This document shows positions 1 through 8,201 of a stretch of DNA of 53,007 nucleotides, piece by piece (within the stretch, counting starts at the first letter, position 1; each line of letters begins with the position of its first letter). The stretch is from Nitrospirota bacterium. Lineage in GTDB: Bacteria; Nitrospirota; Thermodesulfovibrionia; Thermodesulfovibrionales; SM23-35. The notes below the pieces were generated by a model. The model did no database searches and was not told the DNA's origin. It saw only the letters and a program-made list of their open reading frames with translations. The stretch lies in NCBI GenBank assembly GCA_014859105.1, contig JACUUX010000016.1:1-53007 (forward strand). The letters are read 5' to 3'. The translations under genes were made by a program, and so were the position numbers.

Positions 1-60
1 TTGCATGTGTTAGGCACGCCGCCAGCGTTCGTTCTGAGCCAGGATCAAACTCTCAATAAA
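1..60 (-). rRNA. rrs: 16S rRNA, 5' end only
   Basis: Read on the minus strand, the first 60 bases give the universal 16S start AGAGTTTGATCCTGGCTCAG followed by the helix-1/2 region ending in CCTAACACATGCAA. The gene runs leftward out of the window, so only the 5' terminal segment is present. The mature 5' end is placed near base 60 by alignment with the E. coli start and is approximate. The sequence is bacterial; this short, highly conserved piece does not resolve the phylum. Confidence 0.97.
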
Positions 61-83
61 AACTCTTAACGGGGCCTACTTTT

Positions 84-98
84 AGTTTTCAAAGATCA
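84..98 (-). promoter_or_regulatory. rRNA leader boxA-like antitermination site
   Basis: Minus-strand reading TGATCTTTGAAAACT closely matches the boxA element of rRNA leaders (the Bacillus form is TGTTCTTTGAAAACT), where the NusB/NusE antitermination complex binds. It lies about 25 nt upstream of the 16S start and downstream of the promoter, as expected. The assignment rests on the motif and its position only. Confidence 0.7.
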
Positions 99-281
99 TC
101 TTCTCCGCAAGCCCCGGGGGCCGAGCTTCTGAGGCTTCTTCTAAGTGGGTGCCTTGGCAGATGCTTAGGCTTCCCCTCCGCCTTGACCGGCTTTGGGGCG
201 TGCATCACTACATCTACACATCGGCTCCCTTACGAATTGTTGTTCCCTCAGCTCGCCTTCGACCCGAGGTATTGCAGAGAA

Positions 282-317
282 AAATAAAGGCTATACCAAG
301 TAGTATAGCCTTTATTT
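282..317 (-). terminator. Perfect hairpin in the rRNA leader, possible attenuator
   Basis: A perfect 15-bp stem (282-296 with 303-317) encloses a 6-nt loop. On the minus strand it is followed by TTTTTCTCT, so it has the form of an intrinsic terminator inside the rRNA leader, about 220 nt before 16S. A 10-nt segment transcribed earlier (338-329) is perfectly complementary to 303-294, which is the loop and the adjoining ends of the stem. It could therefore form a competing antiterminator or a pseudoknot. It could also be the terminator of an unrelated short transcript. The fold is seen in the sequence; its role is inferred. Confidence 0.55.
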
Positions 318-380
318 ATATCAAAAAAACTACTTGGTCTCTTTAAGCCATCTTCAAACCTTTTCGTACCATCTAATATT

Positions 381-408
381 AGTATAACATTTTTGAAAAG
401 ATAGTCAA
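381..408 (-). promoter_or_regulatory. rRNA operon promoter
   Basis: On the minus strand, TTGACT (-35, 408-403) is separated by 16 nt from TATACT (-10, 386-381), with a TGT just before the -10. It faces the 16S gene about 320 nt away and is surrounded by very AT-rich DNA (about 410-530) with no gene. This is a near-consensus housekeeping promoter, as expected for an rRNA operon. Confidence 0.7.
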
Positions 409-528
409 TAGAGAAATATAATTAAATATAGCTAAATATAGTTTGATTTTCCTTTATTTTTCCAAATTAAGCAATATTTCTCTAATTTTTAATAAATAAC
501 AAAATAATAATCGTAAAAATGTGGATTA

Positions 529-1152
529 TTATACTTCATATGAAAAGAAATTATAAGCTCTTTCATGCCCAATAGTTGATTCAGGACCATGCCCGGGAAG
601 TACTTTAATTTCTTCCGGCAAGGACATTAATCTTTTAAATGAATTTTTAAGCTTTTGTATATCCCCTCCATATAAATCAGTTCTTCCTACAGAGCCGGCA
701 AACAATGTATCACCTGTAATTAAAATTCCTTCTCCATAAAGGCATATTCCTCCGGGACTATGTCCGGGCGTATGAAGAATCTCAAATCTCAAATTTCCAA
801 TTTCTATTTTATTTCCTTCCGAAACCAATATGTCAGGCTCTGGTAAGGGATCAATTTCATAACCCCACAATAAAGCCTGTTTTTCAATGTTGCTATAAAG
901 ATCCAGATCCTCCCTGTGAATGACAATCTTGGCGTTTGTCTGCTCTTTTAAATCAGGTACAGCACCCACATGATCAAAATGAGCATGAGTGCAGACTATA
1001 AATTTTACTTTAAGATTACTTTCTTTAATCAAATCAAGAATTCTATCCGGTTCGTCCCCTGGATCAACCACTAAAGCTTCTTTTGTATCTTCATCTCCTA
1101 TAATAAAACAGTTGCTTTCAAGTGTTCCGACAATAAGTTTTTCGATAATCAT
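529..1152 (-). CDS. MBL-fold metallo-hydrolase (glyoxalase II-like)
   Basis: The protein is a cytoplasmic metallo-beta-lactamase-fold hydrolase of about 207 residues. The metal-binding THAHFDH motif is at about residues 55-61. The other conserved parts follow in order: VVDPG upstream, HTPGHSPGG, the metal-bridging aspartate in ITGDTLF, and LPGHGPES near the C-terminus. This set is typical of the compact glyoxalase-II-like enzymes that hydrolyse thioesters such as S-lactoylglutathione, but substrates vary widely in the family and none is proven here. The ATG at 1152 is preferred because CAGGA lies six bases upstream; a TTG 18 bp earlier is possible. The gene is monocistronic, between the rRNA leader and a response regulator. 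Confidence 0.9.
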   Translation of the reverse strand: MIIEKLIVGTLESNCFIIGDEDTKEALVVDPGDEPDRILDLIKESNLKVKFIVCTHAHFDHVGAVPDLKEQTNAKIVIHREDLDLYSNIEKQALLWGYEIDPLPEPDILVSEGNKIEIGNLRFEILHTPGHSPGGICLYGEGILITGDTLFAGSVGRTDLYGGDIQKLKNSFKRLMSLPEEIKVLPGHGPESTIGHERAYNFFSYEV

Positions 1153-1225
1153 AACCATCCTGATTTGCAACTCTTTCAGTAAATATAACTTATAGACGTT
1201 AAGAGGTCAATCATTCGTAATAGTT

Positions 1226-1591
1226 TTATTCCCGGAAGATTAAATATAGCATAGATTTCAAATGATTTAAGCTAAATGGTTTTAAGAGGAAATAGTCTGC
1301 CCCTGCCCTTAAAAATTCTATTTTTTTATTTTCTATACTCATACCGATAATCGGCAATGGCATATTAAATTCTCTTATTTTTATAACTAATTCTATACCA
1401 TCCATTAAAGGCATATCCAGGTCTGTAATCAACAGGCTACAGGATTTATTTCTGAGTATATCAAGTGCTTCTTTACCATTATTTGCCATTATAACCTCAT
1501 ATTTGTTATATGAAAAAAAATCTGAAAGAAGCTTCCTGATAGACTCCCTGTCATCTACAATCAGGACCAGTTTGCCTGAAGTTTTACACAT
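1226..1591 (-). CDS. Stand-alone receiver (CheY-like) response regulator
   Basis: This 121-residue protein consists of a single receiver domain with no output domain. The acidic pocket is D13/D14, the phospho-acceptor is D57 in LLITDLDMP, the switch serine is at about 85 and the invariant lysine is K104 in LLKPF. All active-site residues are present, so phosphorylation is expected. No histidine kinase is encoded nearby, so the partner is unknown. It is transcribed away from the XRE gene at 1709, and the shared intergenic region carries repeated operator-like sequences. Possible roles are as a phosphorelay intermediate or a motility/chemotaxis effector. Confidence 0.9.
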   Translation of the reverse strand: MCKTSGKLVLIVDDRESIRKLLSDFFSYNKYEVIMANNGKEALDILRNKSCSLLITDLDMPLMDGIELVIKIREFNMPLPIIGMSIENKKIEFLRAGADYFLLKPFSLNHLKSMLYLIFRE

Positions 1592-1596
1592 TGTGC

Positions 1597-1642
1597 TTTA
1601 TACAACTTTTAGTTGCATAAAGTCAACTTTTTATACAACTTT
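1597..1642. promoter_or_regulatory. Operator-like repeats between divergent genes
   Basis: TTTATACAACTTT occurs exactly at 1597-1609 and again at 1630-1642, 33 bp apart (about three helical turns). The first copy also forms an inverted repeat with AGTTGCATAAA at 1611-1621, with one mismatch around a TTT spacer. The site lies between the divergent receiver and XRE genes. The XRE protein is the obvious candidate ligand; this is inferred from position and symmetry. Confidence 0.45.
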
Positions 1643-1708
1643 TGGGTGATAGACTTTATAGCCTAAGATAATCAAAATTGTATAGCTCTTATAAACAAAT
1701 ACAATCAA

Positions 1709-2071
1709 ATGACAAAGAGAAAAAATATAGGGGAGACAATAAAAAAATACAGGCATGCTGCTAACATGTCACAGATGGTGCTTGCTGAAAAAATCGGCAT
1801 CTCTTATCAGCAATTGCAAAAATATGAAAAAGGCATTAATAATATTTCTGTATACCGGCTGCAGCAAATATCAGACGCTTTAAAGATTCCGATTAGCAAT
1901 TTTTTAGAGAGTCTGGAGTCCGAAAAGGTTTCTGAGGAGATCGGTGAATACGGCCTGAGTAAAGAAGAAAAAAAACTTCTTGACCTTTTCCGTAGGATTG
2001 ATAATAAGGATATACGGCGCGGCCTGTTGCTTGAATTGAAAGGTATTGTAGGGCTTATAAAAAAGAAATAG
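1709..2071 (+). CDS. XRE-family transcriptional regulator
   Basis: The 120-residue protein carries an N-terminal Cro/C1-type helix-turn-helix (about residues 10-65; MSQMVLAEKIGISYQQLQKYEKG is the HTH core). A charged C-terminal region of about 50 residues follows, with an amphipathic helix that could serve in dimerisation. The family binds short palindromic operators and often autoregulates, which fits the repeats at 1597-1642. It is convergent with murJ. The AT-rich gap of about 110 bp upstream provides promoter space. Its target genes are unknown; the adjacent receiver gene is the likeliest. Confidence 0.85.
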   Translation: MTKRKNIGETIKKYRHAANMSQMVLAEKIGISYQQLQKYEKGINNISVYRLQQISDALKIPISNFLESLESEKVSEEIGEYGLSKEEKKLLDLFRRIDNKDIRRGLLLELKGIVGLIKKK

Positions 2072-2091
2072 GTTTCAGCGATCCGGCTGAT

Positions 2092-3681
2092 CTATTTTTT
2101 AAACCTCTCTTTTAGCATTTCGAGTACATAGAAAAATTCTTCACTTTTCATTAAATAACTACAGAAAAAATATACTGCAACACATAGCACAATGGTTCCG
2201 CTTAAATACAACGCTTTATTAATCGTAGCTCCCGATATCTGCCAGATCTCCCCGTGAAGAAGCATCCAGCCAATAACTGCCATGATAAATGAGGCAACCC
2301 CGGCTTTCACAAATGACCAGAAAATTCTACTGGCATCAACCGCTTTAAGCTTCTTTTTGAAGAAGAAAAAAAGTAAGCTGAAATTCACGAATGAAGCAAG
2401 GGCGTTGGCAAGTGCAAGGCCACTGTGTTGAAGAGGGTTCATAAGTATCACGCTGAATAAGACATTCGCCGCCAATGAGATGACAGCAACCTTAACAGGT
2501 GTTTTGGTATCCTGCAATGAATAAAAACTTGCCGTGATAACTCTTACTCCGACAATTGACCATATCCCCATTGAATAAAATAAAAGCGCCTGAGCAGTAC
2601 CTATCGTAGCAGCATAATCAAATTTTCCTCTTTGAAAAAGTATATTTACAATCGGTTCCCTTAAGGCAATTAAACCGGCCATTGCAGGGACCGTGATAAA
2701 AAATAATAATCTCAACGCAAATGAGAAATCGCCCCTCAACTTTTCTAAATCTCCTTTTACTGCATGTTGAGAAAGTGTCGGAAGAATGGCCATACCCATC
2801 GCAACCCCGAATATCCCTATTGGGAATTGTATCAGTCGCATTGAATAATAAAGATAAGTAATGCTTCCCTCTGAAAGATACGAAGCAAGAATTGTACTGA
2901 TAAATATATTTATCTGTGCCACAGCCATCCCCATAGTTGCCGGCATAATGAGAATAGACATCTTTTTAAGTCCCGGATGTCTAAAATCAAATTCTGGTTT
3001 CAATGAATATCCGTTTTTAAAGAAAGAAGGAAGTTGAAATGCAAGCTGTATAAATCCTCCTAATGCCACGCCTGCAGCCACTGCGAGAATCGGCTGCTCC
3101 ATTGCAGGTGTAAAAGAAATGACTATAATTATTATCGTAATGTTCAGCATTGCTGGTGCAAGTGATGGTATGAAAAAAACACGCTTTGTATTCAATGCTC
3201 CCATTACAAGAGCTGCAAGACTTATGAAGAAGAGAAAAGGAAACATTACCCGGGTAAGGAAAACGGTTAAAGAAAATTTTTCAGGCATTGAAATAAAGCC
3301 CGGGGCTATCACTGTTACAATCGAAGGCGTAAAAATAATCCCGATGATGCAGATTGACCCGACAAAGATCAGAATAAATGTAAATGTAATCCTGACAAGT
3401 CTCTTTGCTTCCTCAACACCTCGCTTCGTCTGATATTCAGTCAGAACAGGAATAAAGGCTGAAGACATGGACCCTTCAGCAAAAAGCTCCCTTAAAAGGT
3501 TTGGGATCCTGAAAGCTACAAAAAATGTATCTGCAACTCCTGTTGCACCAAAAAACTTTGCAATTATCATATCCTTGACATAGCCCAGTATCCTGCTACA
3601 AAGGGTGGCTATTGACATAATGCCTGCAGCCCTGGCTATAAGTCTTTTCTCGTCTGTTTCAGATGTTCCTTTTGTCTGCAT
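2092..3681 (-). CDS. murJ: Lipid II flippase MurJ (MviN)
   Basis: This inner-membrane MOP-superfamily protein has 529 residues and the usual 14 or so hydrophobic segments. The N-terminal signature ATLCSRILGYVKDMIIAKFFGA, the DTFFVAFRIPNLLRELFAEGS loop and the later TLSQ segment are diagnostic of MurJ. It moves lipid-linked peptidoglycan precursor across the inner membrane for wall synthesis. Length is normal and no break is seen. It stands alone between the XRE gene and trpC, each on the opposite strand. The start at 3681 is reasonable; a downstream ATG before the first conserved helix would remove only the charged leader. Confidence 0.97.
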   Translation of the reverse strand: MQTKGTSETDEKRLIARAAGIMSIATLCSRILGYVKDMIIAKFFGATGVADTFFVAFRIPNLLRELFAEGSMSSAFIPVLTEYQTKRGVEEAKRLVRITFTFILIFVGSICIIGIIFTPSIVTVIAPGFISMPEKFSLTVFLTRVMFPFLFFISLAALVMGALNTKRVFFIPSLAPAMLNITIIIIVISFTPAMEQPILAVAAGVALGGFIQLAFQLPSFFKNGYSLKPEFDFRHPGLKKMSILIMPATMGMAVAQINIFISTILASYLSEGSITYLYYSMRLIQFPIGIFGVAMGMAILPTLSQHAVKGDLEKLRGDFSFALRLLFFITVPAMAGLIALREPIVNILFQRGKFDYAATIGTAQALLFYSMGIWSIVGVRVITASFYSLQDTKTPVKVAVISLAANVLFSVILMNPLQHSGLALANALASFVNFSLLFFFFKKKLKAVDASRIFWSFVKAGVASFIMAVIGWMLLHGEIWQISGATINKALYLSGTIVLCVAVYFFCSYLMKSEEFFYVLEMLKERFKK

Positions 3682-3750
3682 TTTTGAGGATTATAGCAAA
3701 AAAACATAAGGAGTTTGCAAAATATGAAAATGATTTTTTAAAATCCTCTA

Positions 3751-4539
3751 ATGGGTATACTTAACGAAATCATCTTAAGGAAAAAAGAAAGATTACAGGA
3801 TATAAAAACCAAAATTCCATTAAAGGACATGAAGTTAAAGATTGCAGATATCGAAAAACCAAGGGATTTTGAAAAAGCGATAAGAAGATGCCCTCAAGAA
3901 AAAATCAAACTTGTAGCTGAGATAAAAAAAGCGTCCCCCTCGAAGGGGGTGATAAGAAAAGAATTCAATCATTTGTCTATAGCGAAAGTGTATGAAGAGA
4001 AACGGGTAAATGCAGTTTCTGTTTTAACGGAGAGGGATTTTTTTCAAGGAGATATTGCATTTCTTGTTGAGGTAAAAAAATTGCTGACAAAACCGGTTTT
4101 GAGAAAAGATTTCATATTTGATGAATACCATGTATATGAGTCAAGAGCTAATGAAGCAGACGCCATACTTCTTATTGCTGCTATACTGGAGAAAAACCAG
4201 GCAGCTGAATATCTCCATTTATCAAAAGAACTCGGCTTATCTGTGCTTTTTGAGATTCATAATTTGAAGGAACTCGAAATGGCGCTATTGATAAACAGCA
4301 AAATCATCGGAATTAATAACAGGAATTTGAAGACCTTACAGGTTAATATAAATACCACATTTGGGATTAAGAAGGAAATCCCTCCTGACAGGATTGTTGT
4401 GAGTGAAAGCGGAATAAAAACAAGAGAGGATGTGAAAAGGCTTGAAGATGCCGGGATCGACGCCATGCTTATCGGGACATCATTTATGGAAACAGAAGAT
4501 ATAGCAGAGAAGATTGACGAATTAATGGGGAGTGAATAA
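3751..4539 (+). CDS. trpC: Indole-3-glycerol-phosphate synthase
   Basis: This 262-residue TIM-barrel enzyme closes the indole ring in tryptophan synthesis by converting CdRP to indole-3-glycerol phosphate. The family motif KLVAEIKKASPSKG lies at about 51-64. PVLRKDFIFDEYHVYES, NNRNLKTLQVN and the phosphate-binding ESGIKTREDV and MLIGTSFM segments follow in the expected order. Full length. It is the first gene of a two-gene unit with trpF, which starts six bases after its stop. The remaining trp genes are not in the window. Confidence 0.97.
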   Translation: MGILNEIILRKKERLQDIKTKIPLKDMKLKIADIEKPRDFEKAIRRCPQEKIKLVAEIKKASPSKGVIRKEFNHLSIAKVYEEKRVNAVSVLTERDFFQGDIAFLVEVKKLLTKPVLRKDFIFDEYHVYESRANEADAILLIAAILEKNQAAEYLHLSKELGLSVLFEIHNLKELEMALLINSKIIGINNRNLKTLQVNINTTFGIKKEIPPDRIVVSESGIKTREDVKRLEDAGIDAMLIGTSFMETEDIAEKIDELMGSE

Positions 4540-4545
4540 TACAAT

Positions 4546-5163
4546 ATGCAGGTCAGGGTCAAGATATGCGGTATTACAAACCTTGATGATGCATTGGCAG
4601 CCGTTGATTCTGGAGCCGATGCTTTAGGCTTCGTGTTCTTTGAAGGGAGTCCACGTTACATATCACATCAAAAAGCAGCATCAATAATTAAAAAACTCCC
4701 TTCATTTATAACAACTATCGGTGTATTCGTAAATGAACATCCTGAAGAGATCGAAAAAATAATAGTCCTTACAGGTATAGATGTTGTTCAGTTACACGGC
4801 GATGAAACCCCTGATATGTGTTTTATTTCAAGGCGGGTTATAAAGGCTATCAGAGTAAAGTCTCTCGAGAGTCTTGAATCACTTATTCACTTTAAAGATA
4901 AAGTTTCCGCGTTTCTTCTCGATACATATGCACCTGATACGTTCGGTGGTTCAGGCCGGATATTTAACTGGGATATTGCCTCTGATGCAAAACAGTTCGG
5001 CAGGATAATCCTTGCAGGTGGCCTGACACCTGATAATATTATTGAAGCCATAAGACGGGTGAAACCATATGGTGTAGACGTAAGCAGCGGGGTTGAGTCA
5101 GAAAAGGGGAAGAAAGATTATAAAAAGATGAAGTTGTTTATAGAAAGGACAAAAGGAGCTTAA
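4546..5163 (+). CDS. trpF: Phosphoribosylanthranilate isomerase
   Basis: This 205-residue TIM-barrel enzyme catalyses the Amadori rearrangement of phosphoribosylanthranilate, the step before TrpC. The catalytic cysteine is in VKICGIT (about residue 8). GADALGFVFFEGSPRYI, VQLHGDE, the aspartate-containing LLDTYAPDTFGGSG loop and GVDVSSGVESEKGKKD are all in place. It is transcribed with trpC, so two consecutive tryptophan steps are co-expressed. No attenuator or leader peptide was noticed upstream of trpC. Confidence 0.97.
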   Translation: MQVRVKICGITNLDDALAAVDSGADALGFVFFEGSPRYISHQKAASIIKKLPSFITTIGVFVNEHPEEIEKIIVLTGIDVVQLHGDETPDMCFISRRVIKAIRVKSLESLESLIHFKDKVSAFLLDTYAPDTFGGSGRIFNWDIASDAKQFGRIILAGGLTPDNIIEAIRRVKPYGVDVSSGVESEKGKKDYKKMKLFIERTKGA

Positions 5164-5199
5164 AACAGGTTATAATATGCTGTTTCATAAATAACTATA

Positions 5200-5300
5200 C
5201 ACCTTTTGTCATTCCGGACTTGATCCGGAATCCAGTTTTTCCAACTGGGTTCCCGTTTTCGCGGGAATAACCGCATTTTGAATCATTTATGTATAGACCT
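5200..5300. repeat. Dispersed palindromic repeat (CATTCCGGACTTGATCCGGAA type)
   Basis: Two adjacent palindromes are visible: TTCCGGACTTGATCCGGAA, then a hairpin around CCCGTTTTCGCGGG. They are flanked by partly complementary ATAAATAACTATAC and ATTTATGTATAG ends. Related units occur at 9668-9762 and inside the coding sequences at 43530-43692 and 45495-45535. Such extragenic palindromes are common in metagenome-derived bacterial genomes. The gap 5164-5350 holds nothing else that I can see. Confidence 0.7.
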
Positions 5301-5350
5301 GTTAGAGACACCACACTAGTTATCAGTCATTTAATTTCACGACGTATGCC

Positions 5351-5722
5351 TTATTTTGTCTGATCTGAGCAGACTCTTATAATCGTTTTTACGTTTCCGC
5401 GTGGATTGAAATCCCCGATTACCTCTAAGAATCTCGGTTTTAATTTCTTCTCGAGTTCTGAATATATCTTATTGGTTACTTCTTCATGAGATATATAATT
5501 GCCCCGAAATGAATTCAGATAGAGTTTAAGAGACTTTAATTCGATTATCTTTTTATCAGGAATATAATTTATCCTGACAGTTGCAAAGTCAGGATATCCG
5601 GAACGGGGGCAAAGGCATGTAAATTCCGGGAAAAGGATGTTAATTTTATAGTCTCGTTCCGGGTTAGGATTATCCCATAACTCTAATTTTGCAATTTTTA
5701 TTGCCTTTTCACCGTATTTCAT
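5351..5722 (-). CDS. queF: NADPH-dependent preQ0 reductase (QueF)
   Basis: This cytosolic 123-residue enzyme belongs to the short (unimodular) type I QueF class of the tunnelling fold. It reduces 7-cyano-7-deazaguanine to preQ1 in queuosine synthesis. The catalytic cysteine sits in [14 protein letters not shown], and the substrate-binding [20 protein letters not shown] segment follows; both match the family closely. Other queuosine genes are absent from the window. No preQ1 riboswitch was recognised upstream of it. Confidence 0.95.
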   Translation of the reverse strand: MKYGEKAIKIAKLELWDNPNPERDYKINILFPEFTCLCPRSGYPDFATVRINYIPDKKIIELKSLKLYLNSFRGNYISHEEVTNKIYSELEKKLKPRFLEVIGDFNPRGNVKTIIRVCSDQTK

Positions 5723-5806
5723 AGAAAAAATCTAACATCTTGTCAAACAGATTGTAAAGATTTGATAGAGTCTATCTTTTAAAGTTCATTTTTAAGTTCA
5801 TTTGAC

Positions 5807-5836
5807 TTGACTTTAATTTTATTGCGACTTTATAAT
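5807..5836 (+). promoter_or_regulatory. Promoter of rpmH-rnpA
   Basis: TTGACT (5807-5812), an 18-nt spacer and a perfect TATAAT (5831-5836) lie 14 bp before the rpmH start codon, so the leader would be only a few nucleotides long. A second TTGACT at 5802 overlaps the -35. Two copies of an AAGTTCATTT motif lie just upstream. This is a strong sigma-70-type promoter by sequence. Confidence 0.75.
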
Positions 5837-5849
5837 AACAGTTTAAATT

Positions 5850-5990
5850 ATGGCGACTTATACCACATTTCATCCACATAAAATTAAAAGGAAAAGAACT
5901 CATGGCTTTTTTGAAAGGATGAGTTCTTCAGGCGGACGTAAGGTTCTGAAGAGAAGAAGGGCTAAAGGACGTAAAAGATTGACCGGTTGA
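5850..5990 (+). CDS. rpmH: 50S ribosomal protein L34
   Basis: This 46-residue, highly basic protein of the large ribosomal subunit begins [20 protein letters not shown] and ends [13 protein letters not shown]. FxRM and the [16 protein letters not shown] block are the L34 signature. It is the first gene of the conserved rpmH-rnpA-yidD-yidC-mnmE cluster found near the replication origin in many bacteria. Its stop codon overlaps the TTG start of rnpA, so the two are translationally coupled. Confidence 0.97.
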   Translation: MATYTTFHPHKIKRKRTHGFFERMSSSGGRKVLKRRRAKGRKRLTG

Positions 5991-6346
5991 GTTCCAAAAA
6001 TTCTTTGCGATCCCTAACAAGGAAACGTGATTTTGAGTCAGTCTTTAAAGCCGGTATTGCTTTAGCTTCAAAATATCTTGTTATATATGCAAAAAATAAT
6101 AAATTTGATTATAACCGCCTCGGCCTTTCTGTCAGTAAAAAGACAGGTGGAGCTGTAAAGAGGAACAGAATAAAACGTCTGCTAAGAGAGGCTATGAGAA
6201 AACTTTCAGGGGAACTTCCTCCGAATTATGACTTTGTAATTGTTGCACGCAGAGCCTCCGCAGAAGGCAGACTTGATGATTTTATTAGAGATATTAAAAA
6301 ATTTATAAAAAAATTAAAGAAACAAAATAATTTTTCTTTAGAATAA
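5987..6346 (+). CDS. rnpA: Ribonuclease P protein component
   Basis: This 119-residue basic protein partners the RNase P RNA in 5' processing of tRNA precursors. The RNR signature region is present as [26 protein letters not shown] (about 46-71), after the N-terminal [14 protein letters not shown]. The TTG start overlaps the rpmH stop (TTGA), the usual coupling in this cluster. The lysine-rich C-terminus continues into an AT-rich gap before yidD. Confidence 0.96.
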   Translation: MSSKNSLRSLTRKRDFESVFKAGIALASKYLVIYAKNNKFDYNRLGLSVSKKTGGAVKRNRIKRLLREAMRKLSGELPPNYDFVIVARRASAEGRLDDFIRDIKKFIKKLKKQNNFSLE

Positions 6347-6361
6347 GGATATCCTGAAATC

Positions 6362-6571
6362 GTGGGAAAAACTCTTATAATTTTTATAACCTTATATAAA
6401 TATATCTTATCCCCCTTTCTTCCCATGAGCTGTAGATTCACTCCTACCTGCTCTGAGTATGCAATCAAGGCAATAAATAAATATGGGGCAATTAAAGGAC
6501 TCTATTTAACTTCAAGGAGGCTATCGAGGTGTCATCCCTTCCATTCAGGCGGGTATGACCCTGTAAAATAA
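6362..6571 (+). CDS. yidD: Membrane protein insertion efficiency factor YidD
   Basis: A 69-residue small membrane-associated protein that assists YidC-dependent insertion. The Cys-rich core MSCRFTPTCSEYAIKAINKYG and the RLSRCHPFHSGGYDPV tail are diagnostic. The start is GTG at 6362, 15 bp after rnpA; yidC follows after three bases. Same orientation and order as in most bacteria. Confidence 0.96.
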   Translation: MGKTLIIFITLYKYILSPFLPMSCRFTPTCSEYAIKAINKYGAIKGLYLTSRRLSRCHPFHSGGYDPVK

Positions 6572-6574
6572 AAC

Positions 6575-8161
6575 ATGGAAAAGAGGGTACTTATTGCATT
6601 GGCGCTTACTTTCATTATTCTGATTGTCTATCAGGTTTTATTTGTTAAACCCCCACCTCAGGATGTTCAGAAGCAGCCAAAATTAGAAGAAAAAGAAAAA
6701 CCTCTAACTGAAGAACCTAAGGAAACATTACCAATTGTATCTGAACTTGACACCGTAACAGCAGAAGAAAAGGAGATAAAGGTTGAAACTGAATTATATT
6801 CAGCTGTCTTTACAACAAAAGGGGCAACAATAAAATATTTTGAGCTTAAAAAACATAAAGACGAATTCGGCAAAAATGTTGTGCTTCTGAAAAGCCCTGG
6901 ACTGAACCCTCCTTTAGGAATTGGCTCCAAAGATGACTTTGAACTTGCAGATAGTAATTTTGAACTCACCGGAAAGGATTTAACCCTCAATAAAGATTAT
7001 GAAACCGGGTCAGTCGTCTTTGAATATAATAATTCAGACTTTTCTGTTAAGAGAACATATACATTCTATAACGATACTTACAAAATAGACATAAAAGATG
7101 AAATTTCAGGAATGCCTGACTATTGGATAACACTCGGCACAAATTTTGGTATCCATAACAATAAAGACACTTTTATTCATGTAGGGCCGGTGCTTCTAAA
7201 AGATACTGATAGGATTGAATTTAACCCTAAGAAAGTGACTGAACCCGTAGTTTATAAAGAAAGATTGAAATGGATAGCACAGGAGGATAAGTATTTCTTT
7301 GCAGCTCTCGTACCCGTCACAACAGTAGAAGAAGCAAAAGTATGGAAACAAAAGGACTCCGCCGTTATAGCCTTCAGGGGCACTCCCGGCATGAACAGTT
7401 TTATACTATACGCAGGGCCAAAAGAATATGATACTTTAAAGGCACTTAATATCGGCCTCGAACACATTGTTGATTTCGGCTTCTTCTCAATAATAGCCCT
7501 TCCTCTTTTCTGGATATTAAAATTCTTTTATAAAATAACCCATAATTACGGATGGGCTATAATATTTCTTACACTTATTATCAGGATTCCGTTTATCCCC
7601 CTTATTAACAAAAGCCAGAAGTCCATGAAAAAAATGCAGGAATTACAACCAAAGATGGCGGAGTTAAGAGAAAAATATAAAAAGGATCCCCAAAGGCTGC
7701 AGCGAGAAATGATGGACCTCTATAAAAAGTACAAAGTAAATCCGGTTGGAGGCTGTCTCCCTATACTCCTTCAGATACCTGTATTCTTTGCACTTTATAA
7801 GATATTGATGATAGCTATAGAACTCCGAGGCGCTCCTTTTATGCTCTGGATAAAAGACCTCTCAGCACCTGATACACTCTTTGGCCACCTACCGGAATGG
7901 CTCCCTTTAATAGGTGGGTTTGCAGTCGGCCCCCTGCCTGTACTCATGGGGGCTTCCATGATAATTCAACAGAAGATGACCCCAACGTCTCTCGACCCGA
8001 GACAAAACAAAATAATGATGCTTATGCCCGTGATATTCACATTCCTTTTCCTCAATTTTGCATCGGGCCTTGTCCTTTACTGGCTCATGAACAATGTTTT
8101 CAGCATTATTCAGCAGTTTTACGCCAATAAAAAGCTTGCAAAAGAAGCCGGTAAAGTCTAA
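6575..8161 (+). CDS. yidC: Membrane protein insertase YidC (Oxa1 family)
   Basis: This 528-residue inner-membrane insertase acts with or without SecYEG. It has an N-terminal membrane anchor (residues about 5-22). A periplasmic beta-sandwich domain typical of Gram-negative YidC occupies roughly 60-320, and is preceded by a Lys/Glu/Pro-rich linker. The conserved C-terminal core starts at WAIIFLTLIIRIPFIPL and includes the coiled loop KSMKKMQELQPKMAELREKYKKDPQRLQREMM and the NPVGGCLPILLQIPVFFALYK signature. The large periplasmic domain supports a Gram-negative host. Full length. The jag/khpB gene often found next is absent; mnmE follows directly. Confidence 0.97.
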   Translation: MEKRVLIALALTFIILIVYQVLFVKPPPQDVQKQPKLEEKEKPLTEEPKETLPIVSELDTVTAEEKEIKVETELYSAVFTTKGATIKYFELKKHKDEFGKNVVLLKSPGLNPPLGIGSKDDFELADSNFELTGKDLTLNKDYETGSVVFEYNNSDFSVKRTYTFYNDTYKIDIKDEISGMPDYWITLGTNFGIHNNKDTFIHVGPVLLKDTDRIEFNPKKVTEPVVYKERLKWIAQEDKYFFAALVPVTTVEEAKVWKQKDSAVIAFRGTPGMNSFILYAGPKEYDTLKALNIGLEHIVDFGFFSIIALPLFWILKFFYKITHNYGWAIIFLTLIIRIPFIPLINKSQKSMKKMQELQPKMAELREKYKKDPQRLQREMMDLYKKYKVNPVGGCLPILLQIPVFFALYKILMIAIELRGAPFMLWIKDLSAPDTLFGHLPEWLPLIGGFAVGPLPVLMGASMIIQQKMTPTSLDPRQNKIMMLMPVIFTFLFLNFASGLVLYWLMNNVFSIIQQFYANKKLAKEAGKV

Positions 8162-8201
8162 ATATCCTATCTAATATTAGTTGTTATAAAATAAAAATAT
8201 A

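Noticed and set aside
149-346. Open frame of 65 codons in the rRNA leader
   Set aside because: It overlaps the rRNA leader hairpin on the opposite strand, has no ribosome-binding site and reads like the spurious frames commonly annotated beside rRNA genes.
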